From positions 4,588,001-4,652,000 of the forward strand of contig NZ_LT607752.1 of the NCBI RefSeq assembly GCF_900090265.1: DNA of 64,000 nt, given 5' to 3'. The position numbers were made by a program, and so were the translations under genes. Origin of the DNA: Micromonospora rifamycinica (GTDB lineage: Bacteria > Actinomycetota > Actinomycetes > Mycobacteriales > Micromonosporaceae). Positions within the stretch are counted from its first letter, which is position 1. Each line of letters opens with the position of its first letter. The notes below the pieces were generated by a model. It was given only the letters and a program-made list of their open reading frames with translations. It did no database searches and was not told the origin of the DNA. Positions 25,317-34,300 of this stretch are shown piece by piece.

Positions 25317-26900
25317 TCAGCTCCGCTTCTCGAGTTCACCCTGGAGCCGGCGCGCCAGCGCGATCCGCTGGACCTTCAGGGTGCCGGTCCGGGGCAGCTC
25401 GGCCTGGGGGAGCTGGATCGGTTCGGCCAGCTGCGGGAACCTGGCGGCGGCGGAGCGCCAGCGGTCCAGGTCCAGCGGCCGGTCGTCCTCGGTGCAGATG
25501 ACCGGGACCGGCTCGGAGTTCGGCCCCGGCACCACGACCAGCTCGGTCAGCTCGTCGAGGGCGCCGAGCATGACGTCCTCGACCTCCAGGGCGCTGCGCA
25601 GCCCGGGGATCATGTCGACCTCCCGGTCGAACATGTGCAGGCAGCCGAGCTTGGTCCGGTAACCGACGTCCCCGGTCCGCCACCACTCGTCGGTCCGGTT
25701 GGTGTCGTACCGGTCCTGCTCGGCGAAGTAGGTCTTCGCCAGGCCGGGCCAGGCCACCTCGATGTAGCCGGGGTTCGACTCCGACGGCCGCTTGCCGTCC
25801 CGGCTGACCACCCGGATCCGGGCGCAGCCCGGCATCGCCCACCCGACGCAGCGGCCGTTCGCCCGGTGGGCGGAGTTGCGGAAGTACGGCCGACCGACGG
25901 CCGGGCCGACCTCGCTCTGACCGTAGATCTGGAAGAACAGCGCGCCGCGCCGCTCGGAGGAGCGCAGCAGCCGGCTCATGGTCCTGGGGTGGATCGCGTC
26001 GAACGTCGTGCTGAAGTACTTGATCGAGGCGAACGGCTTCCGCCGGTCCTCGGTGAGCCGCTCCCACTCCATCAACGAGTTCGGCAGCACCTCGATGAAC
26101 CCCGGCCGGTTCTCCAGGAACAGCTCGGCGACCCGTTCCGGATCGGACTCCCGCATCAGCAGTACGGGCATCTCGAAGAACAACGCCAACGCCATCGCCG
26201 CGAACATCCGCGAGTGCACGAAGGAGATGTGGATGGCGACGGTCTCCCGCTTGCGCATCAGCGACAGCAGCCGCCACTGCGGCGTGAGCCGGGCGCCCAT
26301 GGTCTCCGGCGTGTGCACGACGAGCTTGGGCAGCCCGGTGGTCCCGGAGGTGTGGGTGATCATCGCGGCTTCGTCGAACTGCCGGGACACCGGCTCGACC
26401 CTCGGGGCCCCGGCGAGGTCGGCGAGCGACACCGCACCGGGGCGGCCACCGGCGACGGTGAGCACCCGGCGGGTGAGGTCGGCGAGCGGCACGTCGGCCA
26501 GCTCGTCGAGCTTGCGGTCGTCGGTGAGCAGGTTCGGCTGCTCCAGCCGGCCGAGGAGGGCGCCGATGGTCGCGGCGTCCAGGGCGGGCGAGAGCAGCAC
26601 CGGCACCGCGCCGATCCGCGACGTGGCGGACGCCAGCACCCAGACGTCGAAGTTGGCGCTCTTGTAGATCGCGACGTGCTCGCCCGGTCGTACCCCGGCC
26701 GCCCACAGCCGACCCGCCAGGTCGTCCACGTGACCGGCGATCTGGGCGACCGTCAGCCGCCGGCCGGCGTCCGGGAGGACGTCCAGGTCGTGGTCGAGGG
26801 TGAGCAGTGTGGACGCGTTCCTGGCCGCGGCCAGCTGCGGCACGAGACCAAGGTGCAGACCGTCCTTCCGGATCGAGCTGTGGATCACGGAGCCCTTCAT
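25317..26900 (-). CDS. AMP-forming acyl-CoA synthetase-like ligase
   Basis: 527 aa from the ATG at 26900, with GGAGG upstream; the open frame extends further but without coding character. It has ANL-superfamily motifs: the P-loop-like ITHTSGTTGLPKLVV, IYGQSEVGP, WWRTGDVGY, and a C-terminal lysine region (LPRTGTLKVQR). It should adenylate a carboxylate and either make a thioester or transfer the acyl group. No obvious acid substrate is made by the neighbouring genes. Ligases of this fold can also act as ATP-dependent diazotases (CreM), which would fit an aminated naphthoquinone, but no nitrite-forming genes are in the window. It is the first gene of the operon that begins at the SARP box at 27166-27231. 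Confidence 0.85.
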   Translation of the reverse strand: MKGSVIHSSIRKDGLHLGLVPQLAAARNASTLLTLDHDLDVLPDAGRRLTVAQIAGHVDDLAGRLWAAGVRPGEHVAIYKSANFDVWVLASATSRIGAVPVLLSPALDAATIGALLGRLEQPNLLTDDRKLDELADVPLADLTRRVLTVAGGRPGAVSLADLAGAPRVEPVSRQFDEAAMITHTSGTTGLPKLVVHTPETMGARLTPQWRLLSLMRKRETVAIHISFVHSRMFAAMALALFFEMPVLLMRESDPERVAELFLENRPGFIEVLPNSLMEWERLTEDRRKPFASIKYFSTTFDAIHPRTMSRLLRSSERRGALFFQIYGQSEVGPAVGRPYFRNSAHRANGRCVGWAMPGCARIRVVSRDGKRPSESNPGYIEVAWPGLAKTYFAEQDRYDTNRTDEWWRTGDVGYRTKLGCLHMFDREVDMIPGLRSALEVEDVMLGALDELTELVVVPGPNSEPVPVICTEDDRPLDLDRWRSAAARFPQLAEPIQLPQAELPRTGTLKVQRIALARRLQGELEKRS

Positions 26901-27165
26901 CTGAACCGCCTCCTCGGGGATTCCTGACGGCTGTGTGAGCCGTGGTTTCGTGCCGGTGCGTGCGAGGGACCTGTGTCGCGCGCGTCGCGGGCGCACCGGC
27001 CGGTGCGGAGCCGGTCGGCTCGGGCCGCCCTGCCGGGTGACCTGGCGAAGTCGTCCGGTCGGCGGGTCGCCCGGCGACCGGGGAGCCGGTCACCCACGCC
27101 GGTGGACCGACGGTGTGGATCGATGTAGCGCCCTCTTCCCGCTGCTGGCTGCGCCTGTGTCGCCA

Positions 27166-27231
27166 AGCATCGAGCACCCTGCTTGACCAGGACTGTCCGG
27201 CGGCTTGGCGGCGGCTTGGCAGGCTCTTGGC
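27166..27231 (-). promoter_or_regulatory. Predicted SARP operator and promoter of the ligase-to-polyprenyl synthase operon
   Basis: Reading the minus strand, heptamers recur every 11 bp: GCCAAGA (27231-27225), GCCAAGC (27220-27214), GCCAAGC (27209-27203), a weak GGACAGT (27198-27192) and GTCAAGC (27187-27181). Eight bases later comes CGATGCT (27172-27166), whose GATGCT can serve as a -10. SARP regulators bind such 11-bp-phased direct repeats just upstream of the -10. The same repeat, spacing and CGATGCT occur at 32364-32418. The site lies between ispH and the ligase gene, about 265 bp ahead of the ligase start. Confidence 0.75.
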
Positions 27232-27252
27232 CCGACCCGGCGGCCAGCCGGT

Positions 27253-28272
27253 TCATCCCCGCCCACCGGGTGCGCTCGGCCCGGCGCCGGTGCTCCCGCG
27301 CGGCGTCGCGAGGCTGCCGGGGAGGGAGAAGGTGATGTTCTCGGTCGCGGTGCGGACGACCTCGATCTCGTCGAAGCCGAGCCCGGCCAGCCGGTCGACC
27401 ACCTGCTCGACGAGGAGTTCGGGCACGCTGGCGCCGGAGCTGAGCCCGACCGAGCGGGCACCGTCCAGCCAGCCGGGGTCCAGGTGGGTGACGTCGGGCA
27501 GCAGGTGGGCCGGGGTGCCGGTCCGGGCGGCGACCTCCACCATCCGTACCGAGTTGCTGGAGTTGGGCGAGCCGACGACGAGCACGACGTCGGCGACCGC
27601 GGCGATCTGCTTGACCGCGTTCTGCCGGTTCTGGCTGGCGTAGCAGATGTCGTCGCTGCCCGGCCCCTGGAGGTCGTCGAAGCGTTCCTCGAGCGCGGCG
27701 ATGACCTCGGCGGTCTCGTCGAGCGAGAGGGTGGTCTGGGTCAGGTAGGCCACCGGTTCGTCGCGGGGCAGCTCCAGCCGGGCCACGTCCGCGACGTCGG
27801 CCACCACGATGGTGCGGTCGGGGGCCTCGCCGTAGGTGCCCTCCACCTCCTCGTGGTCGGCGTGCCCGATGAGCAGGATGGTGCGCTCGTCGCGGGCGTA
27901 GCGGCGGGTCTGCTGGTGCACCTTGGCCACCAGTGGGCAGGTCGCGTCGATGACGTCCAGGTGCCGGTCGGCGGCACGTTCGCGGACCGTCGGGGACACC
28001 CCGTGGGCGGAGAAGACGCAGACGGCGCCGGTGGGCACCTCGTCCTCGGAGTCCACGAACACCACGCCGCGCCGTTCGAAGTCGCGGACCACGTAGTGGT
28101 TGTGCACGATCTGCTTCCGCACGTAGACCGGTGGCGGGTACCGGCGGAGGGCCTCGTCGACGATCTCGATGGCCCGGCGCACCCCGGCACAGAAGCTCCG
28201 TGGTTCGGCGAGCACGACCCTTCCGCCGCCGTGGTGGCGGCCACCCTCGGGCGTCTTTTCTGCCTGGCGCAT
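27253..28272 (-). CDS. ispH: 4-hydroxy-3-methylbut-2-enyl diphosphate reductase
   Basis: 339 aa from the ATG at 28272. IspH (LytB) makes IPP and DMAPP in the last MEP-pathway step using a 4Fe-4S cluster. The three cluster-binding cysteines are present: Cys28 (RSFCAGVRRAI), Cys112 (DATCPLV) and Cys209 (ICYASQNRQ). The substrate-binding motifs IVHNHYVV, FSAHGVS and SSGASVPE are also intact. The C-terminus carries a short Gly/Pro/Ser-rich tail beyond the usual end. Its place inside a meroterpenoid cluster suggests a dedicated extra copy that raises prenyl-donor supply; whether another ispH exists elsewhere in the genome cannot be seen here. Confidence 0.95.
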   Translation of the reverse strand: MRQAEKTPEGGRHHGGGRVVLAEPRSFCAGVRRAIEIVDEALRRYPPPVYVRKQIVHNHYVVRDFERRGVVFVDSEDEVPTGAVCVFSAHGVSPTVRERAADRHLDVIDATCPLVAKVHQQTRRYARDERTILLIGHADHEEVEGTYGEAPDRTIVVADVADVARLELPRDEPVAYLTQTTLSLDETAEVIAALEERFDDLQGPGSDDICYASQNRQNAVKQIAAVADVVLVVGSPNSSNSVRMVEVAARTGTPAHLLPDVTHLDPGWLDGARSVGLSSGASVPELLVEQVVDRLAGLGFDEIEVVRTATENITFSLPGSLATPRGSTGAGPSAPGGRG

Positions 28273-28692
28273 GAACGGGTCTCCAGCCGGTGTCGGTGAT
28301 CGGCGACCAGTGGTCTGGTGCGTCTCGCTTTTCTGCCCGGTGTCCACGTATCTGTTGTCGACACATTTACGCCCGCGATCTCGCCGTGGGTGTCGACCGG
28401 ACCGCCGGTCGTGAGAAGCGGGGAATGGAGGCGACGCGTCGTCGCCGTGCTCTCGATCTGCACGGTCGACGGAACTGCGTACCGTCGCCTGTTGCCAGCA
28501 GTCTCCGTGAGCCTGGCCAGGGGTGTCAAGAGGCTTCCATTGAAGTTGCCGACAACGCCGGGACCTGTTCCCGAACCTTCTTCCGGTGGTCGTGGCGGTC
28601 ACCTTCGACCAGGAAACAATGGCGATACAACTATCGCTGCCTGTCGATTTGACTGGCTGGCGCGTACAGCGCTGGACCGAAAAGAAGCCACC

Positions 28693-28747
28693 CTCAAGTC
28701 AGCGCCAAGTTGACACCAAGTCGCCGGCAAGCGCGGTGACGGAAGAT
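28693..28747 (+). promoter_or_regulatory. Predicted SARP operator and promoter upstream of the SARP gene
   Basis: Four heptamers in exact 11-bp phase on the plus strand: CTCAAGT (28693), GCCAAGT (28704), ACCAAGT (28715) and GGCAAGC (28726). After eight bases comes GGAAGAT (28741-28747), the position taken by CGATGCT at the other two sites. It faces the SARP gene, whose start is ~730 bp downstream, so it may drive autoregulation with a long leader or an unrecognised short transcript. Confidence 0.65.
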
Positions 28748-28764
28748 GGGTTGAGCGCCGGTTC

Positions 28765-28790
28765 GGTTCGGCGACCGCGAGCGCCGAACC
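28765..28790 (+). repeat. Small inverted repeat just after the predicted SARP promoter
   Basis: GGTTCGGCG (28765-28773) and CGCCGAACC (28782-28790) form a perfect 9-bp stem around an 8-base loop. It begins about 18 bp after the predicted -10 and would therefore lie at the 5' end of the transcript. It could be an attenuator, an operator or chance. Confidence 0.35.
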
Positions 28791-29474
28791 CGGGGGCGGT
28801 GGAGTCGGCGGTGCTCGCCGCCCTGCTGACGGCGCGAAGCGTCGTCCCGTGCGGGTCGCGGTCGGTGGCCGTCGTTCCCGCCCGACGGCGACCGCCGTCG
28901 GTGGTGACGACCGGACGGCCGAGGCGGTGGGACCGTCGTGCCGCACCGGCGTGGTGCCGGCCGGTGCTGACGCCGAGGTGGTGGCCGGCTTCGCCCGAAT
29001 GCTGCCAGCTGTTCGGTTCGCCCGCGCCGGAAAACGACCGTCGGAAATGCGTCAGACGGCACGGAGGCCACCGGGCCGATAGTGCGCGACCGCCGATAAG
29101 GATGCGCCGAAGTGGCGGCGGATCATCCGCCGGGCAGTGGGAACCCGGCAGTGTCGACCCGGCTAAAACATCGCCGAGCGTCTTTTGGTGATGTGAACGG
29201 GTGTCCGCTTCGCGGGACGCCGGGCGGCGATACCGTCGACGACCTGCATCGATTGTCAGGGTCGCGGTTCTTTATTGCCACCACCTCCGGTCGGCGGTAG
29301 CGTTTCGCCCGGCAACATGAGCGCAGCCTTGGTAGCCACGGGGAAGGGGCACGTCATGCGGCCTGCGGCCCAGGCCCACGAAGCGGGCAGGCGGGACCAT
29401 ATAACAGCCGGGACCATCGCACTGGACGTCTGTCGTTACAGTTCTTCCGTTGTGCGCGCCGGAAGTGTCGCCGC

Positions 29475-32336
29475 ATGATCAACGTAGCAGTCGCCGGGGC
29501 TTCGAGTCGTACCGCGTCGGACTCCCTGCGGTGGGCCGAGGCGCAGGCCGCGAAGGCCCGGGGGGCCGGCCGGGTGCTGGCGGAGTTCCGCGCCCTGGGG
29601 CCGCTGGAAGCGGTGGTGGCGGGGCGGCTGGTCGACCTGGGCGCACCCAAGCAGCGCGCGTTGCTGGCGTTGCTGGTGAGTCGGGCCGGTCAGCCGGTGG
29701 CGGTCGAGGTGATCCTGGAGGCGTTGTGGGCGGAGCACCCGCCCCCGTCGGCGATGGCCTCACTCCAGGCGTACGTGGCCAACCTGCGCCGGGTGCTGGA
29801 GCCCGACCGGGCGCCCCGGACGCCGGCCACCGTGCTGCGCACCTGCCCGCCCGGCTACCTGCTGGACAAGCGGGTCATCGACATCGACGTCCAGCGGTTC
29901 AGCGGGCACGCCACGGCGGGTTGGCAGGCGTGGGACCGGGGTGACGCGCAGCAGGCGCTGCGGGAGTTCGAGGTCGCGCTGGCGCTCTGGCGCGGCCAGG
30001 CCTACGCGGAGGTGGCCAACGCGCCGTGCGTCGTGCCGGAGGTGGCGCGGCTGGAGGAGCTGCGGTTGTCGGTGGTCGAGGCGCGCTGCGCGGCGCTCCT
30101 GGCGGTCGGCGCCCACGAGGTGGCGGTCGCCGAACTGGACGCCTTCGTCCACGCCTACCCGCTGCGGGAGTACGGCTGCGAGCTGTTGAGCCTCGCGTTG
30201 TACCGGGCGGGCCGGCAGGCCGACGCCCTGGGGGTGCTGCGGGCGATCCAGCGGCGGTTGGCCGAGGAGCTGGGCATCGATCCCCGGCCGGCGTTGCAGC
30301 ATCTCGAACGCGAGATCCTCAACCAGGTGCCCGCGCTGGAGTGGCGTCCGGTCCCGCCGGTCGCCGCGCAGGCCGTACCCGATCGGCCCGCCGCCACCGG
30401 GCGGGGCCGGACGACCGGAACGCTGCCGCCGACCCCGCCCCCGGCGGCGGACGGCGAGGTCTTCGTCGGCCGGGAGGTGGCCCTGCGCCAACTGATCGAG
30501 GCGATGTCCGGGACGGCCGTCCGGGGCCGGGTGGTGACCGTCTCCGGGGAACCGGGCATCGGCAAGACCAGCCTGCTGCGACGGTTCGCCACGCTGGCCG
30601 GGGCGCCGGTGCTCTGGGGCAGCTGCCCGGAGCACGTCACCGCGCCACCGCTGTGGCTGTGGGAGCAGATCCTGCGCGCGGCCGGCACCTGCTTCCCGCA
30701 GCATCCCGTGCCCGAACCGGTGGCCGAGCTGCTCAACGGCGACCTCCAGCAGATGGTGGACGGCACCGAGGTGGCCACTGCCACCCTGCGCCGGTTCGAG
30801 GCGATCGTCCACTACCTGACGGACGCGGCCCAGGCCGCACCGCTGGTGGTCGTCCTCGACCACCTGCACCGGGCCGATCCCAGCTCACTGCGGCTGCTGG
30901 CGCACCTGGCCGAGTCGGTGCCGGCGAACCGCCTCCTGCTGGCGGTCTCCTACCGGTCCGGCGAGGCGGCGACCCTGGCCGACACGTTGGCCGCGCTGGC
31001 CCGCTCGGAGATGACCCGGATAGCGCTCGACGGTCTGACCACCCGGGAGACCCGGTCGCTGGCGAGCGCGATCCTGCGCCACGAGATCAGCGTGCCGACC
31101 GCCGAGGCGCTCCGGGACCGCACCGAGGGCAACCCGTTCTTCCTGCGGGAGCTGATCAAGCTGCTGACCACCGAACAGCGGATCGCCCACCCGCACACGG
31201 TGCCGGTGCCGATGCCGGTCCGCGAGGTGGTGCTGCGCCGGGTCGCCTGCCTGCCGCAGCCCGTGGTGGACGTGTTGTCGGTCGCCGCCGTCGCTGGTCG
31301 GCACTTCGACATCGAGGTCGTCGCCGAGGCGGCCTCGGTCGAGATCGAGGCGGCACTGGAGATCATGGACACCGCCGGTGCGGCGGGCCTGATCGTCGAG
31401 GACCAGCAGCGGCTGGGTTGGTTCCGGTTCACCCACACCCTGGCCGCCGAGGCGCTCTACGAGACGACCGGTCGACTGCGCCGGGTCCGGCTGCACCGAC
31501 GGATCGGGGTGGCGGCCGCCCGCGCGTGGGCGGGCGACCCGGACCGCACGACCGAGATCGCCCGGCACTGGCTGCTGGCCGCCGAGCTCGACCCCTCCGC
31601 CGCCGCCCACGCCGCCGACCATGCCGCCACCGCGGCGCGGGCGGCCGACGCACGGGGCGCGTCCGGGGAGGCCGCGACGCTCTGGCGACAGGCCCTGACC
31701 GCCGCCGGCCTGGCCCAGCGGGAGGACACCGACCGGTACCCCCTGCTGCTCGGCCTGGGGTTCAGTCTGTACCGCGCGGGCGACCCGCGGGACGGGCTGC
31801 CCGCGTTCATCGAGGCCATCGAGGAGTCCCTGGTGGCGGGGGAGGCCCGCGACGGCACGGACACCTGCCGCCCGGCCGTCGCGGCGGTGGCGGCGGTCGG
31901 TGAGCCGCTCTGGCGGCAGGCCGCCGACGGCGAGGTCGGCCGTCGGCTCGTCGAGGTGCTGGAGCGGGCACTGACCCGGGTGACCGGCCGGGCGCAGCGT
32001 GCCCTGCTGCTCTCCTGCCTGGCCGTGGCCTGCCCGTCCGACGGTGACCAGGCCCGCCGGGTCGCCCTGTCGGACGAGGCGCTGGCCCTGGCCCGGCTCG
32101 CCGACGACCCCGTGGTGCTGGCCCGGGTCCTGCTGCTGCGGGTGTCGGCGCTCGACGGGGCCGGCCACCGCGACCGGCGTCACCAGGCGGTCACCGAGCT
32201 GCTGGCGTTGCCCGACCTGCCGCCGGCCCTGGCGATCCGGGTCCGGCAGCTTCGCGCCCAGGCGGATCCTCCGCCCGATGTCGCCGGGGAGGGGCCTGCG
32301 GTGGCGTTGGTGACGGGCGAGGCGGCCGGGGCGTGA
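29475..32336 (+). CDS. SARP-family transcriptional activator with AAA ATPase domain
   Basis: 953-aa regulator. Residues ~37-130 (FRALGPLEAVV to CPPGYLL) form the OmpR-like winged-helix DNA-binding domain of SARPs. Residues ~135-285 are the bacterial transcriptional activation domain (FEVALALWRGQAYAEV, AEELGIDPRPALQHLE). These are followed by an AAA_16 ATPase with Walker A GEPGIGKTSLL and Walker B-like VVVLDHLHRADPSS, and then a helical C-terminus. I give the ATG at 29475 (GGAAG upstream), but the GTG at 29574 gives the usual short SARP N-terminus and is a real alternative. It is the obvious pathway-specific activator for the three phased-repeat promoters here. Confidence 0.9.
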   Translation: MINVAVAGASSRTASDSLRWAEAQAAKARGAGRVLAEFRALGPLEAVVAGRLVDLGAPKQRALLALLVSRAGQPVAVEVILEALWAEHPPPSAMASLQAYVANLRRVLEPDRAPRTPATVLRTCPPGYLLDKRVIDIDVQRFSGHATAGWQAWDRGDAQQALREFEVALALWRGQAYAEVANAPCVVPEVARLEELRLSVVEARCAALLAVGAHEVAVAELDAFVHAYPLREYGCELLSLALYRAGRQADALGVLRAIQRRLAEELGIDPRPALQHLEREILNQVPALEWRPVPPVAAQAVPDRPAATGRGRTTGTLPPTPPPAADGEVFVGREVALRQLIEAMSGTAVRGRVVTVSGEPGIGKTSLLRRFATLAGAPVLWGSCPEHVTAPPLWLWEQILRAAGTCFPQHPVPEPVAELLNGDLQQMVDGTEVATATLRRFEAIVHYLTDAAQAAPLVVVLDHLHRADPSSLRLLAHLAESVPANRLLLAVSYRSGEAATLADTLAALARSEMTRIALDGLTTRETRSLASAILRHEISVPTAEALRDRTEGNPFFLRELIKLLTTEQRIAHPHTVPVPMPVREVVLRRVACLPQPVVDVLSVAAVAGRHFDIEVVAEAASVEIEAALEIMDTAGAAGLIVEDQQRLGWFRFTHTLAAEALYETTGRLRRVRLHRRIGVAAARAWAGDPDRTTEIARHWLLAAELDPSAAAHAADHAATAARAADARGASGEAATLWRQALTAAGLAQREDTDRYPLLLGLGFSLYRAGDPRDGLPAFIEAIEESLVAGEARDGTDTCRPAVAAVAAVGEPLWRQAADGEVGRRLVEVLERALTRVTGRAQRALLLSCLAVACPSDGDQARRVALSDEALALARLADDPVVLARVLLLRVSALDGAGHRDRRHQAVTELLALPDLPPALAIRVRQLRAQADPPPDVAGEGPAVALVTGEAAGA

Positions 32337-32363
32337 CGGCGGCTCCCCGGCGGGTGGACAGCC

Positions 32364-32418
32364 GCCAAGCCAACGCCAACCCGTCGGCCAGTGCCGGCCA
32401 AGCCCGGTGGCCGATGCT
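32364..32418 (+). promoter_or_regulatory. Predicted SARP operator and promoter of the methyltransferase-P450 operon
   Basis: Four heptamers in 11-bp phase: GCCAAGC (32364), GCCAACC (32375), GGCCAGT (32386) and GCCAAGC (32397). Eight bases after the last one is CGATGCT (32412-32418), identical in sequence and distance to the site at 27166-27172 on the opposite strand. It lies ~28 bp after the SARP stop codon and ~400 bp before the first methyltransferase start, so the operon would have a long leader. No other feature was seen in the 32337-32825 gap. Confidence 0.75.
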
Positions 32419-32825
32419 CGACGGGATACGGAGCACGGGAGGGCGCACCATAGCTGGTCACCGATCGACGGGGGCGCTGTCGCGTCGCAGCCGGGGTACC
32501 CGTCGGGCCGGCTGTCCACGGCCGGAACCCGTCCGCGCCGGCCGGGCCGGGCCGCAGGCGGATCTCCGGATCCTCCCCGGGCGGGGCGGGGCGGTCCCGC
32601 CGCTGCCGTCGTGCACCGCGACGCGCATCCGGGGTGGTGACCGGTGGGTGTCGGCGGGCCGCCGGCCGCCCGGCCGTGAACCCGGCGTCGCCAGACCGGA
32701 CCGGTGATCCCGGCCGCCTGCGTCCACCCTGCTGGACCGTCGCACGTCGGTGGGCACCCCGTGGTGGGTGCCGGTGTCACCTGTCGCATCGCGTGGAGCA
32801 GAAACAAACTCGAAGGGATCAGTAC

Positions 32826-33081
32826 ATGACGCCAGAAGCCACTCTCGCCCGGTTTCGCGAGTACATGGTGGGACCGACGCGGTTCATGAATCTGCTGTCC
32901 TGTTTCGAACTCGGTCTGGTCGACCGGCTGCGGGACAATCCGGGTCTGACGGCGGTCAAGCTCGGTGATGCGGTCGGGGTGAAGCCGGATGCGGTGGAGC
33001 AGTTGTTGCAGTTGATGGTGAAGGAGGGCTTCGTCGCGTACGACGAGGGCTCCGGCGCCTACTCGCTGGCCGCGCTGGGCG
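32826..33081 (+). repeat. 256-bp direct repeat, copy 1 (5' end of first methyltransferase)
   Basis: By eye, bases 32826-33081 are identical to 34045-34300 from the start codon onward. The first difference is the next base (A at 33082, G at 34301), after which the genes diverge strongly. Synonymous sites are also identical within the block, so it reflects recent duplication or gene conversion rather than protein-level selection. Confidence 0.85.
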
Positions 33082-33896
33082 ACGTCGCCGAGGGCGACCT
33101 GCGGCGGGCGCTCGCCTACATGAACCTGATCAAGGTGGTCGCGCTCCGGCAGGTCTACTACCTCACCGAGAGCGTACGGACCGGCCAGGTCGTCGGGCTG
33201 AAGGAGCTGTACGGGTTCGACGGCAACCTGTACGGCGCGGTGGCCGAGCACCAGGACCTGCGCGACTCGTGGTTGACGCTGATGAACCGGGTGACCGCCA
33301 ACATCGATCCCTGGTTCTTCACGAACATCGACGTCCCGGCCGGTGCGCAGGTGCTCGACCTGGCCGGGAACACCGGCCTCGGTGCGATCCACACCTACCA
33401 GATGAAGACCTCGCCGGGTCTGCGGGTGACGACGTTCGACCTGCCCGAGAAGGAGGAGGAGTGCCTGCGGAACTTCCGTGAGCACGGCGTCGAGGAGCAC
33501 TGCTCGTTCGTCGGCGGCGACGTCTTCGCGAGCATCCCCGGGGGCTTCGACGTGGTGCTGATCAAACACTTCCTGGACATGTTCGACAAGGAGGAGGTGT
33601 TCCGGATCCTCACCGGGGTGCACCGGTCGCTGAACGTCGGCGGTCAGGTCAACATCCTGGTGCCGGTGTACCCCGAGGACATCACGGACTCGGACAACTA
33701 CAACGTCGACTTCTTCCCGAGCTTCTTTCTCGGCTGCACGATGGGTCAGGGCGGGCCGCAGAAGCTGTCGACGTACCGGAGCTGGCTGGAGGAGTGCGGG
33801 TTCACGGTCACGAAGGCGGTGACCAAGGACTCCGCCGAGGTGCCGCCGGACGTCATCCCCGTGCAGGCCATCCTGTCCGCCACGAAGACCGCCTGA
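32826..33896 (+). CDS. SAM-dependent methyltransferase (copy 1 of a tandem pair)
   Basis: 356 aa from the ATG at 32826 behind GAAGGGA. It has the architecture of small-molecule O-methyltransferases: an N-terminal winged-helix dimerisation domain (LTAVKLGDAVGVKPDAVEQL) and a C-terminal Rossmann domain with motif I VLDLAGNTGLGAI and a LIKHFLDMFDKEE segment at the usual catalytic helix. Motif I deviates from the common DVGGGTG. It is the first gene after the SARP box at 32364. It probably methylates a naphthoquinone oxygen or carbon; C- versus O-methylation cannot be told from sequence. Its first 256 bp are identical to those of the next gene. Confidence 0.88.
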   Translation: MTPEATLARFREYMVGPTRFMNLLSCFELGLVDRLRDNPGLTAVKLGDAVGVKPDAVEQLLQLMVKEGFVAYDEGSGAYSLAALGDVAEGDLRRALAYMNLIKVVALRQVYYLTESVRTGQVVGLKELYGFDGNLYGAVAEHQDLRDSWLTLMNRVTANIDPWFFTNIDVPAGAQVLDLAGNTGLGAIHTYQMKTSPGLRVTTFDLPEKEEECLRNFREHGVEEHCSFVGGDVFASIPGGFDVVLIKHFLDMFDKEEVFRILTGVHRSLNVGGQVNILVPVYPEDITDSDNYNVDFFPSFFLGCTMGQGGPQKLSTYRSWLEECGFTVTKAVTKDSAEVPPDVIPVQAILSATKTA

Positions 33897-34044
33897 CCGG
33901 CCCGGATGCCGGCCGACCCCGGTCGCCCGGGTGGCCCCCGCCGACCGGCCCCACCACCGGGTGCCGTCGCCGACCGGGGTGCCCGCCGGTGCGGTCGGCG
34001 ACGTCGACGTGACCGACCGAACCAACCCGAAGGGAGCTAGCGCA

Positions 34045-34300
34045 ATGACGCCAGAAGCCACTCTCGCCCGGTTTCGCGAGTACATGGTGGGACCGACGCG
34101 GTTCATGAATCTGCTGTCCTGTTTCGAACTCGGTCTGGTCGACCGGCTGCGGGACAATCCGGGTCTGACGGCGGTCAAGCTCGGTGATGCGGTCGGGGTG
34201 AAGCCGGATGCGGTGGAGCAGTTGTTGCAGTTGATGGTGAAGGAGGGCTTCGTCGCGTACGACGAGGGCTCCGGCGCCTACTCGCTGGCCGCGCTGGGCG
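34045..34300 (+). repeat. 256-bp direct repeat, copy 2 (5' end of second methyltransferase)
   Basis: Second copy of the block described at 32826-33081, lying 1219 bp downstream in direct orientation. Recombination between the two would fuse the genes precisely and delete one of them. Confidence 0.85.

Larger units (their letters stand above)
28273..29474. other. 1.2-kb intergenic region between ispH and the SARP gene
   Basis: No convincing gene was found in this divergent gap; the frames crossing it have no family resemblance and irregular codon use. It contains a predicted SARP operator on the plus strand (28693-28747) and a small hairpin (28765-28790). It also has relatively A/T-richer patches (for example around 28340-28370, 28600-28640 and 29260-29280) that may hold the promoters of ispH and the SARP gene. 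A short transcript starting after 28747 (leader, small RNA or tiny ORF) is possible. Confidence 0.5.

Noticed and set aside
28475..28550. Possible fourth SARP repeat array (minus strand, toward ispH)
   Set aside because: Only one heptamer (GCCAGGC) is close to consensus, the others match 2-5 of 7 positions, and the spaced -10-like 7-mer is missing.
28586..29191. 201-aa open frame in the ispH-SARP gap
   Set aside because: No start context, irregular composition and no family resemblance. It also runs across the predicted SARP operator.
30885..34178. 1097-aa open frame on the minus strand
   Set aside because: Crosses the SARP gene, the SARP operator and the first methyltransferase in antisense; no domain.
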